Counted from the first letter of the stretch, positions 10,092 to 19,101 are shown. The stretch: 41,587 bases of DNA from Candidatus Omnitrophota bacterium (GCA_016934335.1 JAFGTC010000005.1:1-41587), one strand, 5' to 3'. Numbers and translations: made by a program. The notes: generated by a model not told the origin, from the letters alone.

Positions 10092-10655
10092 TTACACGAA
10101 GAACGGATTGCAGTTTTTTTCGATGCCGACCGTTGTAATCGGACCGTGCCCCGGGCAGATCAGCGTCTCGTCAGGCAGAGAAAACAGAACGCGGCGGATA
10201 TTGTTTTGCTCTTCCTCCTGCATTGCGGCGCTGGATGTCCCGCCGATCGATCCGGCGAACAAGGCATCGCCGACAAACGCGAATCGGTTTTCGACAATCA
10301 ACGTCATGGAATCGGGAGTATGGCCGGTGGTTTGAAACACTTGCGCATTCAACCGGCCGAGCGGAATCCGATCTCCTTCTCGAATCGGCTTGCCGTTTGG
10401 GGCGCGGCCATTCTTCGAGTAAACCGGGACGTTATGCCGCGCCAGGATCGACAGAAGTCCGCCGTCATGATCCCAATGCGCATGCGTCAAGAAAATGCCG
10501 GCGAGGCAAGCGTCCAAACTTTCTAGAAAAACGTCGTAGTCGGGCGAATCTTCGCCTGCATCGATGAGAAGGGCTTGTTTGGCTTCCCTGCACCCTATGA
10601 TGTAGGCGTTTGACTCATTGGCGTCTTTTAGAAAAAACGGTTTGAAAAGAATCAT
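10092..10655 (-). CDS. metallo-beta-lactamase-fold hydrolase (glyoxalase II-like)
   Basis: This 187-residue cytoplasmic protein is made of the metallo-beta-lactamase fold alone. The dinuclear metal ligands are clear: His58-x-His60-x-Asp62-His63 (THAHWDHDGG), His112 in TTGHTPDS, Asp130 in FVGDALF and His170 in CPGHGP. The spacing is that of the glyoxalase II-like branch, which hydrolyses thioesters or related compounds. At 187 residues it lacks the C-terminal domain of true glyoxalase II. The start codon overlaps the stop of the upstream BNR gene (ATGA), so the two are probably co-translated. The substrate cannot be told from the sequence. Confidence 0.85.
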   Translation of the reverse strand: MILFKPFFLKDANESNAYIIGCREAKQALLIDAGEDSPDYDVFLESLDACLAGIFLTHAHWDHDGGLLSILARHNVPVYSKNGRAPNGKPIREGDRIPLGRLNAQVFQTTGHTPDSMTLIVENRFAFVGDALFAGSIGGTSSAAMQEEEQNNIRRVLFSLPDETLICPGHGPITTVGIEKNCNPFFV

Positions 10656-12067
10656 TGTTCTTTCTCAAGAGTCACAGAAACGGGCTTCTGAAAATCCTCC
10701 TCCATTTTCACAGGGAGCATCCACACGTTTGTTCCGTCGCGGTTGGTAAAATACAGCTGCGACTCGGAGGGCTTGAAGGCGTCTCCATCCGCCCAAAACG
10801 CATAGAAATCGGGATGGGCGTTCAACGGACGCCGCGCATAGGTATGATTCCGGGGGCTGTCTTGGGTTAATTGCTGTTCTTTTTTCCAACTGCGCCCACG
10901 ATCGAGGCTTACCCACATGACCATTTCTCCGCCGGTCCCAAAAGCTTGCGGCCCCGGGTCGGTCGGCCCGATAACGCGCCAGGCGCCGTCATCTTCAATG
11001 TAGATGGATCCCATATCGTAGTTGTGATCGGAGGCGGCGACTTTCTTAAATTCCCAGCGATCTCCCTGCCAATGCGCAATCATCCAAAGCCGCGGTCCAT
11101 TTTCGGGGCCGGACTCGTATCCGCGGCTGACCACATGCAGAAAAACCGGATTCCCTTTCTCGTCGAAATTTAAATCTTTCAAGTAAACAAGCAGCCCTTC
11201 TTTTTGATAGTCGCGCACCAAAGCGTCGTTCTGGGGCGAGCCGAGCGGAAGGGTAAGGGGTTTCCCATCGACAGTCGTCCATGTTTGGCCGAAGTCGTTG
11301 GATTCCATGTAATAAAGGTTGGTGCGCGCATTCAGACCGCCTTTGGGAGGATGCCAGTTAAAGATCGTAGCGCGTTTGCTTCCATAAGAGCCGCTGGATT
11401 GATAATGCCCTCCGAATCCCGCTAATTTCACATCTTTCTGGGGATCGAAGCCGTCGACGCTCGAATTAACATAGAGTTCCCGCCCGCCCGTATATTTGGT
11501 GAAAAAAAGTGAAATGCCAAAATTTTCCATAAAAACCGGCTGGGGGTACGTGAATTCTTTTTTCAGGATTTGCTCAAAGGAGTCGATGGAGAAAGGCTTT
11601 CGGCTTTTCCAGATAAATCCGTCTTTCCCGCCGTGCGCGCTGGCGAAGATCCAGAGCATGCCGTCCGCATCGATGCAGAGGACGGGATTATGATGAGCGT
11701 CGGAGGTTCCTTTTTCCATAACGATGACCGGCTTGGGAACTAGACCGGTATTATGATCATAATAAGAGGCCATGATGAGCAGTGGATTTTTCTCGTCCAC
11801 GCCTTTGGTACCTCCAAAAACAAAAAAGGTCTTATTCACTTGCGGCGCATAGATGGCGTGAGGAAAATGCTTGGCGCAATAGGTTCCTAAGCCGCCGCTG
11901 TATTTGTAGATATACTTGTCTTTGGACGGTTGGTTGCTATACCAGATGCCGCGATACCCATCCGCTCGAGGAAATGACGCAGGTTCGGAATCCGTCCATG
12001 CGAATCCCGCCAGCATGAGGCTGATCAAGAACAATCCGATGCGAAGATGCTTGGCTGGTTGAATCAT
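10652..12067 (-). CDS. secreted BNR-repeat beta-propeller protein (BNR_4-like, possible polysaccharide lyase or hydrolase)
   Basis: This 471-residue protein has an N-terminal signal peptide (LRIGLFLISLMLAGFAW) and then a beta-propeller body. Features such as DGYRGIWYSNQP, KYSGGLGTYCAKHFPHAIY, TSDAHHNPVLCIDADGMLW and FGQTWTTVDG match the BNR_4 group of secreted propellers. That group includes or resembles several polysaccharide-active enzymes, among them ulvan-lyase-like propellers. The likely role is binding or cleaving an external polysaccharide, but I cannot assign a reaction. The ATG is preceded by AGGGGAAG. It starts 11 bp after the pentapeptide-repeat gene and overlaps the metallo-hydrolase by 4 bp, so the three form one unit. 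Confidence 0.75.
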   Translation of the reverse strand: MIQPAKHLRIGLFLISLMLAGFAWTDSEPASFPRADGYRGIWYSNQPSKDKYIYKYSGGLGTYCAKHFPHAIYAPQVNKTFFVFGGTKGVDEKNPLLIMASYYDHNTGLVPKPVIVMEKGTSDAHHNPVLCIDADGMLWIFASAHGGKDGFIWKSRKPFSIDSFEQILKKEFTYPQPVFMENFGISLFFTKYTGGRELYVNSSVDGFDPQKDVKLAGFGGHYQSSGSYGSKRATIFNWHPPKGGLNARTNLYYMESNDFGQTWTTVDGKPLTLPLGSPQNDALVRDYQKEGLLVYLKDLNFDEKGNPVFLHVVSRGYESGPENGPRLWMIAHWQGDRWEFKKVAASDHNYDMGSIYIEDDGAWRVIGPTDPGPQAFGTGGEMVMWVSLDRGRSWKKEQQLTQDSPRNHTYARRPLNAHPDFYAFWADGDAFKPSESQLYFTNRDGTNVWMLPVKMEEDFQKPVSVTLEKEQ

Positions 12068-12078
12068 ATTCTTCCCCT

Positions 12079-12702
12079 TTATCTTTTGATATTGGTTAAA
12101 TCCGCTCGGTCGAAATTAGCGGCGCCATGAACGTTTTTCAGGTTGGCGTTTACCAGTTTGGCCCGGCGAAAGATGGCTCGCGTTATATCTGCGCCTTGAA
12201 GATCGGCGTCGGAAAAATCCGCATTACCAGGGCGGGAATAGAAAAACAGAGCATTCCGGCAGTCGGCGCCTCGCGCGACGGCGCCGACAAGGTTGGCGCG
12301 CTTCAGGCTGGCGCAGGTTAAATCCGCGCCGGAAAGATCGGCTTGGCCTAAAATAGCGAATTCAAGATTGGCATTCGATAAACAGGCACCGGCGAGTGAA
12401 GCGCCGGCCAGATGAGCGCGCCGCATATCCGCTCCGCTTAAATTCGCTTGATCCAAAGCAGCGCCCGCAAGAAAGGCATAGGTTAAATCCACGCCCGGCA
12501 TTTCGGAAGAGGACAAATCCACGCCGGCCAACACCCACTGAGATAGGGATTCCCCTTTCGCGGCCGCGGCGAGAATCCGATGTCGAAAATCCTGCTGATC
12601 TTCCAGATGCTCCCAGCAAACGGATTCGCCGGTCAACGCCAGTCTCCGGCAGCCCTCTTCTCGACATTCGACAAAATCAAAGTACGTATGAAGATCCATC
12701 AT
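12079..12702 (-). CDS. pentapeptide-repeat protein with an N-terminal Cys3His motif
   Basis: From about residue 58 to the end the protein is a run of A-[DN]-L-x-x pentapeptides (ANLSGADMRRAHLAGASLAG), which should fold as a right-handed quadrilateral beta-helix. In front of it is Cys13-x4-Cys18-x10-Cys29-x2-His32, a likely zinc-binding knuckle seen at the start of some pentapeptide proteins. I chose the ATG at 12702 (207 residues) because AAGGA lies 7 nt upstream; a GTG at 12747 would add 15 residues. There is no signal peptide, so it is probably cytoplasmic. It heads the three-gene unit with the BNR protein and the metallo-hydrolase. The function of the repeat is unknown; such helices often mediate protein contacts. 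Confidence 0.85.
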   Translation of the reverse strand: MMDLHTYFDFVECREEGCRRLALTGESVCWEHLEDQQDFRHRILAAAAKGESLSQWVLAGVDLSSSEMPGVDLTYAFLAGAALDQANLSGADMRRAHLAGASLAGACLSNANLEFAILGQADLSGADLTCASLKRANLVGAVARGADCRNALFFYSRPGNADFSDADLQGADITRAIFRRAKLVNANLKNVHGAANFDRADLTNIKR

Positions 12703-12924
12703 GAATTTGTCCTTGAATTCATCCGCGGCGTCCAATCGGGCAGTCACTCAATCACTATGAAGCCAAACGATCGTCCATGTCAAAGCGCATCCATCGCGGA
12801 TGGGCCGATTTTCTTTGGATTGATTGAAAATGATTCTTTCTTACAATAACACAGACGCATTCGGGCCGCTATGGAATAGGACGCCGAATCATAAGGGAAT
12901 AAAGAAAGGACGAAGGACGGGAAT

Positions 12925-13905
12925 ATGACGAAGACAGCCTTGATTACGGGAATCACCGGGCAGGACGGATCCTATTTAGCGGAGTTTCTCCTGGAAAGAG
13001 GATATGAGGTGCATGGCTTAGTGCGCCGCGTGGCGCTGGAAGATCCCATGCGCCGTTTATGGAGAATCCGGTCATTTGTCGATCGTCTTCATATTCATGC
13101 CGGAGCGTTGGATAGTTACGCCAGCCTTTTTCACGTCATTCATAAAGTGCGGCCGGATGAATGTTATCACCTGGCGGCTCAAAGTTTCGTCAGTTATTCC
13201 TTTGAAGACGAGTTTTCGACAATCAACACCAATATCAACGGCACGCATTACGTTTTATCCGCCATTAAAGAGTTGGCGCCGGAATGCAAAGTGTATTTTG
13301 CCGGTTCGAGCGAAATGTTCGGCAACGCGAAGCAATCGCCGCAGGATGAAAACACGCCTTTTCATCCGCGGTCGGCGTATGGAATCTCGAAATTGGCCGG
13401 CTATCATCTTTCGCGAAATTACCGCGAAGCCTACAAATTATTTGTGGTCTCAGGGATTTTGTTCAATCATGAAAGCCCCCGCCGCGGCTATGAATTTGTG
13501 ACTCGAAAAATCACTCACGCCGTCGCCAACATCAAAAAAGGCGTACAAAATTCGTTGAAATTAGGCAATTTAGACGCCAAGCGCGATTGGGGGTTCGCCG
13601 GGGATTACGTCAAAGCGATGTGGTTGATGCTTCAACAGGACGAACCGGAAGACTTTGTCATCGCCACCGGGCAGACAATGTCGGTGCGCGATTTTGTTCA
13701 ACAGGCTTTTTCGGCCGCCGGTCTGGATTGGGAGAAATATGTCGATACCGATGATAATCTGTTCCGGCCCGCCGAAATTCACACCCTGGTCGGGGATTCG
13801 AGCAAAGCTCGGCGAACTCTGCAATGGAAGCCGGAAGTAACATTTCCCCAATTGGTGGAAATGATGGTTAAAGCCGATCTCGAGTGTACATCCAGCAAAG
13901 AATAG
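12925..13905 (+). CDS. gmd: GDP-mannose 4,6-dehydratase
   Basis: This 326-residue short-chain dehydrogenase/reductase of the extended type makes GDP-4-keto-6-deoxy-D-mannose, the precursor of GDP-fucose, GDP-rhamnose and related surface sugars. It begins with the NADP-binding TGITGQDGSYLAEFLL motif. The catalytic set is Ser128/Ser129 and Glu130 in GSSEMFG, with Tyr152 and Lys156 in YGISK. The substrate-side motif NHESPRRG (181-188) is diagnostic of Gmd. The loop VRRVALEDPMRRLWRI differs from the RRSSSFNT form of E. coli-like Gmd. A GGACGGGA purine stretch precedes the ATG. It stands alone; no fucose or rhamnose synthase is next to it. Confidence 0.9.
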   Translation: MTKTALITGITGQDGSYLAEFLLERGYEVHGLVRRVALEDPMRRLWRIRSFVDRLHIHAGALDSYASLFHVIHKVRPDECYHLAAQSFVSYSFEDEFSTINTNINGTHYVLSAIKELAPECKVYFAGSSEMFGNAKQSPQDENTPFHPRSAYGISKLAGYHLSRNYREAYKLFVVSGILFNHESPRRGYEFVTRKITHAVANIKKGVQNSLKLGNLDAKRDWGFAGDYVKAMWLMLQQDEPEDFVIATGQTMSVRDFVQQAFSAAGLDWEKYVDTDDNLFRPAEIHTLVGDSSKARRTLQWKPEVTFPQLVEMMVKADLECTSSKE

Positions 13906-14003
13906 ATCAACATTCAGATAAATAAAAAAAACGTTATGGATGTTTTGAAACACTTTGCATGCCTGTTTTGCCGGTTAAAATATAAATCGATTCAATTTTT
14001 GAC

Positions 14004-14032
14004 TTGACGGCGCATAAAGCCGCTTTTACGAT
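14004..14032 (+). promoter_or_regulatory. sigma-70-like promoter upstream of the anti-sigma kinase
   Basis: TTGACG (14004-14009) and TACGAT (14027-14032) are 17 bp apart, matching the sigma-70 consensus at 5/6 and 4/6 positions. The start codon follows about 60 nt downstream. This would give the kinase its own transcript, separate from gmd, whose stop is at 13905. Confidence 0.4.
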
Positions 14033-14095
14033 ATACATGTAATTGCTTAATTTACGTATATCGGTTTTCGATTCGCTTCGTCCGGAACAACCGTT

Positions 14096-14527
14096 ATGGC
14101 CATTAAAATTGATCTACGGATTAAAAGCAAAATCGAGAACATCTACCCTGCGGAGCGCGAAATTCTCAATCAGGCCTCAGAGTTAGGCTACGATGGAGAT
14201 GCTTGTTTTTGCCTTCGGTTAGCTATGGATGAAGCGTTAGTCAACGCAATAATACATGGCAATCGCAATGATCAACAGAAAAATGTTCGCGTGATTGCTC
14301 TTTGCGATGACGAAAAAATCGCAATAACCGTGCAAGACGAGGGAGATGGCTTCGATCAAGCCTTGTTGGTGGATCCAACCAAGGAGCCTTTCTTGTATAA
14401 AACCTCGGGCCGCGGCGTTTACCTGATCCAGCAGTTCACCCATGAAATCCATTTCAATGACAGTGGAAACTCGATAACATTCGTAGTAAACAAATCTCAT
14501 CCCCCCGCCGTTTTACAGTCTCGCTGA
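14096..14527 (+). CDS. RsbW/SpoIIAB-like serine-protein kinase (anti-sigma factor type ATPase)
   Basis: This 143-residue stand-alone GHKL ATPase domain belongs to the HATPase_c_2 group, the anti-sigma-factor kinases that act in partner-switching with an STAS anti-anti-sigma protein. The N box is DEALVNAIIHGN (45-56), the G1 box is DEGDGFD (81-87) and the G2 box is SGRGVYLIQQF (104-114). All ATP-binding boxes are intact. No sigma factor, STAS protein or PP2C phosphatase lies nearby, so it is an orphan here, and its partner cannot be named. A good promoter sits about 60 nt upstream. Regulation of general stress or envelope functions is an inference from the family. Confidence 0.85.
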   Translation: MAIKIDLRIKSKIENIYPAEREILNQASELGYDGDACFCLRLAMDEALVNAIIHGNRNDQQKNVRVIALCDDEKIAITVQDEGDGFDQALLVDPTKEPFLYKTSGRGVYLIQQFTHEIHFNDSGNSITFVVNKSHPPAVLQSR

Positions 14528-14705
14528 ATCACCTTCCTCCATGATGTTTTTTTATCAAAACATTTTTAAAAACTGGAAAAAACAGAGTTCTTGAAATTAT
14601 ATTTGCTCAAGTATAACGTTTAAAAGTCGAAAAACAGATATGTGGCGAATTATCGCTCGTTATTTTCACCTTGGAGGAGCCTGACTGAATCCAGGAAGAA
14701 CGGTT

Positions 14706-15191
14706 ATGGAAAAACAAAGTTGGATTAAATCGCGCCCGATGCATTTCGCCGTTTTAGGCGTTTTGTTCTTATCCATGACCGGATGCGGCGGCTTCAAAGT
14801 CGTGCGGATCCCCATCCCGATTCCCACATTCGGGATTGGAGAACAGAAAACCGCAAAAAAAGACGTGGAGAGCGTCGATCAACAAATCCAGAAATCGGGG
14901 AAGCGAGTCGAAATCGGTCAAGCGTCCTGGTATGGCCGAAAATTCCATGGGAAGCGCACGGCCAGCGGCGAAAAATACAGCATGTACGCCATGACGGCGG
15001 CGCATCCGACGCTGCCCTTCGACACGAAAGTGAAAATCACCAATCTGGATAACGGGAAGACGGCGTATGTTCGCATCAACGATCGCGGCCCGTTCGTGAA
15101 AGGGCGAATCATCGATGTATCGCGCGCCGCCGCTCGAAAACTCGGCTTCGAGTTAAAAGGCATTGCTCAAGTCAAGATCGAAACGTTATAG
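14706..15191 (+). CDS. rlpA: RlpA-like septal ring lytic transglycosylase lipoprotein
   Basis: This 161-residue lipoprotein has a signal peptide ending in the lipobox SMTGC (Cys27), a linker, and a C-terminal double-psi beta-barrel domain (about 70-160). The domain begins GQASWYGRKFHGKRTASGE and carries His100 and Asp126 (INDRGPF), the residues used by RlpA lytic transglycosylases to cut denuded peptidoglycan glycans. There is no SPOR domain, so septal targeting must rely on something else. AGGAAG precedes the ATG. A weak promoter-like pair (TTGAAA 14591, TATAAC 14612, spacing only 15) lies upstream. The organism is Gram-negative on this evidence. Confidence 0.88.
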   Translation: MEKQSWIKSRPMHFAVLGVLFLSMTGCGGFKVVRIPIPIPTFGIGEQKTAKKDVESVDQQIQKSGKRVEIGQASWYGRKFHGKRTASGEKYSMYAMTAAHPTLPFDTKVKITNLDNGKTAYVRINDRGPFVKGRIIDVSRAAARKLGFELKGIAQVKIETL

Positions 15192-15227
15192 CATTTTCTT
15201 TCCCAAAACTTTTTTAAAGAGTAAAAA

Positions 15228-16238
15228 TCAAATCTCTTCCATCGATGTGATTTTTTTTAATCGTCCATAGAGAATGGGATCGTCCTGGGGGCCTTGAAAT
15301 TCAAAGGGCCTATATTGATTGACTTCTTTGTTCATGTAGCCCCATGATGCGCCGTTATGGACGCTGGCTTCCATGGCTTGCGCCGCCTGCTCGCCGATTT
15401 TGTCGTCTTCATTGCATACGATCGGCTTCCCGAATTTTTTCAAGACGCCGATTCGCTCCGGGATTTTATCGACGGGCGTTCCATTGAAATGAATCAGGAT
15501 GAAGTCGGCGGCCTCGGCGACGCTTCCCGGCATCTTCCCATCGCCCAATCCGCTTGTGGAAACCAACAATTCAGGGGCGGTTTGTTGAGCCAGTCGGATC
15601 AATTCCACTTGGCCTCGAGGGGATTTCAAGACGGCGTGATCGAATCCCCCATGGTTGAATTCATTGGCGATTTCCAGAACGATGTTCTTGAAGCCCTGCT
15701 TTTGAATCCATTGCACGGCGTTGACCAAGGCGCGCCGGACGGCGTCCTCATCGCGCAGAATCTGATCCTGCCGCTGATAGAAGCAGCCCAGGATGACGGC
15801 GCAGCCGAAGCGATTGCAGGCTTCGATGACTTTTTTCATGCGATTCATATAATCCTGCCGCAGCGATCCATCCGGATTGAAAGCGGAATTGACGGCCCCT
15901 TCATAGCCTGGCATGCCCCCTTGGAGATTCAGGGTGAAGGCTCGAACTCCCTGCGCGGCGTAGTCGGGAATTGTCTGGATGAAAAGACGCGTGTTTTCTT
16001 GTGGATCCCAGCCGGTTTTATTGCGATCCTCGAAGGTCGAGTTCACCATGCGTACGTTCATCAACAAGCCTTGGGCGGGCGTTCCCGGATATGTGAGGGC
16101 GCCGTTCAGCAGCCATTGACCGTCTTGAATCGCAATGGTTGTTTGAGTCGTCTTCTCCATTCGAAAATCCGATCCCGCGCATCCCTCCATAAAAATAACG
16201 GATAAGATAATCCAACATGCCATTGCCCGATATCGCAT
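15228..16238 (-). CDS. GH5-like TIM-barrel glycoside hydrolase lipoprotein
   Basis: This protein of about 336 residues has a lipoprotein-type signal (CWIILSVIFMEGC, Cys20) and then a cellulase-like (beta/alpha)8 barrel. The pattern of clan GH-A is visible: VLEIANEFNH with Asn192-Glu193 as probable acid/base, and KPIVCNEDDK with Glu277 as probable nucleophile. I chose the ATG at 16238 because GAAGAGG lies 8 nt upstream; an earlier in-frame ATG at 16262 is possible. It begins just after the serine hydrolase gene and is probably co-transcribed. The substrate is unknown. It might act on plant or algal glycans, but I assign only the fold and likely catalytic residues. Confidence 0.7.
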   Translation of the reverse strand: MRYRAMACWIILSVIFMEGCAGSDFRMEKTTQTTIAIQDGQWLLNGALTYPGTPAQGLLMNVRMVNSTFEDRNKTGWDPQENTRLFIQTIPDYAAQGVRAFTLNLQGGMPGYEGAVNSAFNPDGSLRQDYMNRMKKVIEACNRFGCAVILGCFYQRQDQILRDEDAVRRALVNAVQWIQKQGFKNIVLEIANEFNHGGFDHAVLKSPRGQVELIRLAQQTAPELLVSTSGLGDGKMPGSVAEAADFILIHFNGTPVDKIPERIGVLKKFGKPIVCNEDDKIGEQAAQAMEASVHNGASWGYMNKEVNQYRPFEFQGPQDDPILYGRLKKITSMEEI

Positions 16239-16266
16239 CGTCTTTACCTCTTCAGGATTCATAATG

Positions 16267-17370
16267 TTATTTCAGGACGGCTTTTTTCATGAGAATCAGC
16301 GCCTGATTGTGCTTCGAGTCGGGATTCCCCGGGCTGGCGTCATGATCATCGATTTTGGCGTCATTCCAGGAAACAATCAAATCCAGGCTGGGGATGATCC
16401 ACACGGCTCGCAAGCCGCCGTGGCCGCTGGCGACAAACGCGTCGGGCGGGGCGTCGATGTACAATCGATTTCCATGGCGGTCGACGCCGTTTAACCACCA
16501 GTTGAAACTGTAAAAGCCCGGCCCGATCGGCGTGATGTTTTTCGATCCGCCGATGGAGCGTTGATTGGGAATCATGTCCGCTTCTTTTCCGCCGACGCCC
16601 GGCGTCTCGGGCGGGACGATGCTGTTGAGCATCATATCCACATACTTTTCCTGCAGGAGCTGCTTGTCTCGCCAGCGGCCTTTGTGCAGGATGAAATATC
16701 CGAAGCGGGCGAAGTCGCGAACCGACAGCGCCAGCCGGCCGGGACGGTCTTTAGGGCCGAACGCTTCGAATGTAGAGGCATCCTGAAACTGCAGCGGATC
16801 GGCCAGATAATGGCGAAGCGCCCGGTCTGCATGCATTTGGAAGACCTTGTTCATCAGAGTGTCGTAATACAGGGCCAGGGCGTAGTCATTGTACGCCCAA
16901 GCGGCGCCCGGATCCTCCGCCCAGCCGTAGCAAGCTGTTTGAGAAGCAAGATGCCTCCAGGTCATGGCGGCGTCTTTGCCGTGGTTGATTTCTTTGAGGC
17001 GCGGTTCGAAGCGGGCGACGCACTCGTCCGGGCCGGTGATTTTTCCCTCCTGAATCGCAAAGCAAAGTAATGTGCTTAAAACGGGTTTGAAGGCGGACGC
17101 CACATCCCGGCTTACGCTTTGATCGCCCCAGGAATAAGCCAGGCATCCATGTCGTATGACGCATCCCCGCCCGCCGACGAAATCGCGCAGGGCGTCCAGT
17201 TTTTCTCGATTCAATCCGACGGCCTGCGGTTCGCGCGCTTCCCATTCTTCTCCGGGAAAAATCGGCGAAGGATCGGAGAAAAGCGGCTGCGCAGGCGGCA
17301 AAAACAGCGCTGTCAAAAAAAGAGAGACGAAAAAAATTGCCGGCATGCTGATATTTTCTCGAACATTCAT
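16267..17370 (-). CDS. secreted beta-lactamase-fold serine hydrolase (class C-like)
   Basis: This 367-residue protein has a signal peptide (PAIFFVSLFLTALFLPP) and a penicillin-binding/esterase fold of the PF00144 type. The nucleophile motif is Ser92-Ala-Phe-Lys95 (ASAFKPV), the YxN position is Tyr160-Asn-Asp (YND), and the third motif is HGG in SGHGGLRAVW. These relate it to esterases and peptidases more than to true resistance enzymes. The YND form in place of YxN is found in one subgroup of the family. AGGA lies 9 nt before the ATG. It is followed closely by the GH5-like lipoprotein, so it may remove acyl groups from a glycan used by that enzyme; this is inference. Confidence 0.8.
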   Translation of the reverse strand: MNVRENISMPAIFFVSLFLTALFLPPAQPLFSDPSPIFPGEEWEAREPQAVGLNREKLDALRDFVGGRGCVIRHGCLAYSWGDQSVSRDVASAFKPVLSTLLCFAIQEGKITGPDECVARFEPRLKEINHGKDAAMTWRHLASQTACYGWAEDPGAAWAYNDYALALYYDTLMNKVFQMHADRALRHYLADPLQFQDASTFEAFGPKDRPGRLALSVRDFARFGYFILHKGRWRDKQLLQEKYVDMMLNSIVPPETPGVGGKEADMIPNQRSIGGSKNITPIGPGFYSFNWWLNGVDRHGNRLYIDAPPDAFVASGHGGLRAVWIIPSLDLIVSWNDAKIDDHDASPGNPDSKHNQALILMKKAVLK

Positions 17371-17631
17371 CGCATCGCGTCCTATAAGTCAAAAATTTTT
17401 CTACCCGTTGTTTATATCATAAAGAATGAATGAGGGCTATTGTTTCATCCTATCACATTCCTTCGCATTCTCCTTGCTTTGCGGTGTTTTTAAAGCGATA
17501 ACATAAACGATTGCGAAATGAAATTCAAAGCGTCGATTCGGCCGGGAACGATCAGAAGGTGTGTTTGCATCTCTCTTCTCTGCAGGCCGGAACAGTCATG
17601 AACAGTGATGCATTTTTGAGGAGGTTTTTCA

Positions 17632-19029
17632 ATGATTCGTTTTAGTATGATGGGATTTGTTGTGATTCTGTCGATCGGCGCCTGGGCATATGATGCGTCC
17701 ATCGATGAGGATGGAATGCTGCGCGTCGACGGGAAGCGCCAATTCATCATCGGATTGTATGAACAGGCGCCGGACGATGCTTTCGCTGAAGAAATATCGA
17801 AAGCCGGCTTCAATCTCATACGCGCGGGCGACAGCCGGGAGGCGCTGGATCGCGCGGCGAAATATGGGCTGCAGTGCTGGATTCCCCTTTCCGGTCTTGC
17901 TGTGCAGGATGATCCAGGCGCATCCCGCCTGCGGGAGATTGTGAACGCGTGGAAATCGCATCCCGCTCTCTCGATCTGGGAGGCGCCGGATGAAGCGTTG
18001 TGGAATGTATGGTGGCTGCGATGGAACCGGGCGGTGCAGCGATGGAGCGAAGTCGATCAAGCGATTCGTAAATATCAAGGCGAACCGGAGCAAGTCGAAG
18101 CCTTGAAAAAAGACCAGGCGGCATGGCGGCGATATCGCTCCAGCGGCCGCTACGGATTGGCGGAAGATATTGAAGATGATATTCGAATGAGGCTGGGAAT
18201 GGCGCCGGCGGAGGAACGGCTCAGCGAATGGCATACACACCTTCCAGAGCTTTATGATCAATTGAAGAAAGGCTGTCAAATCGTTCGCGAATGCGATCCG
18301 GATCATGTTCTCTGGTTCAACCACGCTCCCCGAAATACAATGAACGATCTGACTCTCTTTGGGCGTTTGGCGGACATCGTCGGCTGCGATATATACCCCG
18401 TTCCTTTTGGTCCGCAGGTGGGTCACAGCGACCTGACCGAGCGAAACCTCGCCAGCGTGGGCCGCTACACCGAGCGCATGGCCCAATCGGCGCCGGGAAA
18501 GCCTGTGTGGATGGTGCTGCAAGGCTTCGGGTGGGACGACTTGAGCGAGAGTCCGCCAACAGAGGAGCGCCCCCGGCCGACGCTCGCCCAAACGCGCTTC
18601 ATGGCTTATGACGCCATTGTGAACGGCGCGCGTGGAATTCTCTATTGGGGAACCTATCGAGTTAATAAGGACTCGCAGTTGTGGGCGGATTTAAAGCAGA
18701 CGGCTTCGGAATTGCACTCGATCGAACCGCTGCTCTCCGCGCCGGATGCGAACGAGTCATGCCGTCTAACGCTGCATCATACGTCGGCATCCGATGAAAA
18801 CAGCGTTCGCTGGCTAATCAAAAAACAGAGAGATTCGGCGGCGATCATTCTCGCCAACGAATCAAGTTCTCCTTTGGCTTTCGACATAGACGGATTGGAA
18901 TCATGGAACGGACGCGCTTTCAAGGTCCTGGGCGAAGAAGAGACGCTTCTTGTGCAAAACGGAAAACTGTCATTCGGCCTGCCAGCCTTGAGCGCCGCGG
19001 TTCTGCTCAATGACGCGCAATCTCAATAA
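17632..19029 (+). CDS. secreted TIM-barrel glycosidase-like protein
   Basis: This 465-residue protein has a short signal peptide (MMGFVVILSIGAWAY) followed by a (beta/alpha)8 barrel resembling clan GH-A glycosidases. Candidate acidic residues are Glu117 and Glu121 in SIWEAPDEALW. The segments CDIYPVPFG, KPVWMVLQGFGW and NGARGILYWG are typical barrel strands of this group. A small beta domain ends the protein. GAGGAGG lies 7 nt before the ATG, a very strong ribosome site. A weak promoter pair (TTGCTT 17474-17479, GATAAC 17497-17502, 17 bp apart) lies upstream. I cannot name the substrate, and it could be a non-enzymatic barrel. It diverges from the serine hydrolase gene. Confidence 0.65.
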   Translation: MIRFSMMGFVVILSIGAWAYDASIDEDGMLRVDGKRQFIIGLYEQAPDDAFAEEISKAGFNLIRAGDSREALDRAAKYGLQCWIPLSGLAVQDDPGASRLREIVNAWKSHPALSIWEAPDEALWNVWWLRWNRAVQRWSEVDQAIRKYQGEPEQVEALKKDQAAWRRYRSSGRYGLAEDIEDDIRMRLGMAPAEERLSEWHTHLPELYDQLKKGCQIVRECDPDHVLWFNHAPRNTMNDLTLFGRLADIVGCDIYPVPFGPQVGHSDLTERNLASVGRYTERMAQSAPGKPVWMVLQGFGWDDLSESPPTEERPRPTLAQTRFMAYDAIVNGARGILYWGTYRVNKDSQLWADLKQTASELHSIEPLLSAPDANESCRLTLHHTSASDENSVRWLIKKQRDSAAIILANESSSPLAFDIDGLESWNGRAFKVLGEEETLLVQNGKLSFGLPALSAAVLLNDAQSQ

Positions 19030-19101
19030 TCAGGCAGAGACGTTCTTGGATCGACGATCTCTCTGCACCATTGTGAATCTCTCATTCATCTAAAGTACAA
19101 G

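Noticed and set aside
16267..17370. Antibiotic-resistance beta-lactamase
   Set aside because: The motif set (SAFK, YND, HGG) and neighbours fit the esterase/peptidase part of the PF00144 family rather than a class C resistance enzyme.
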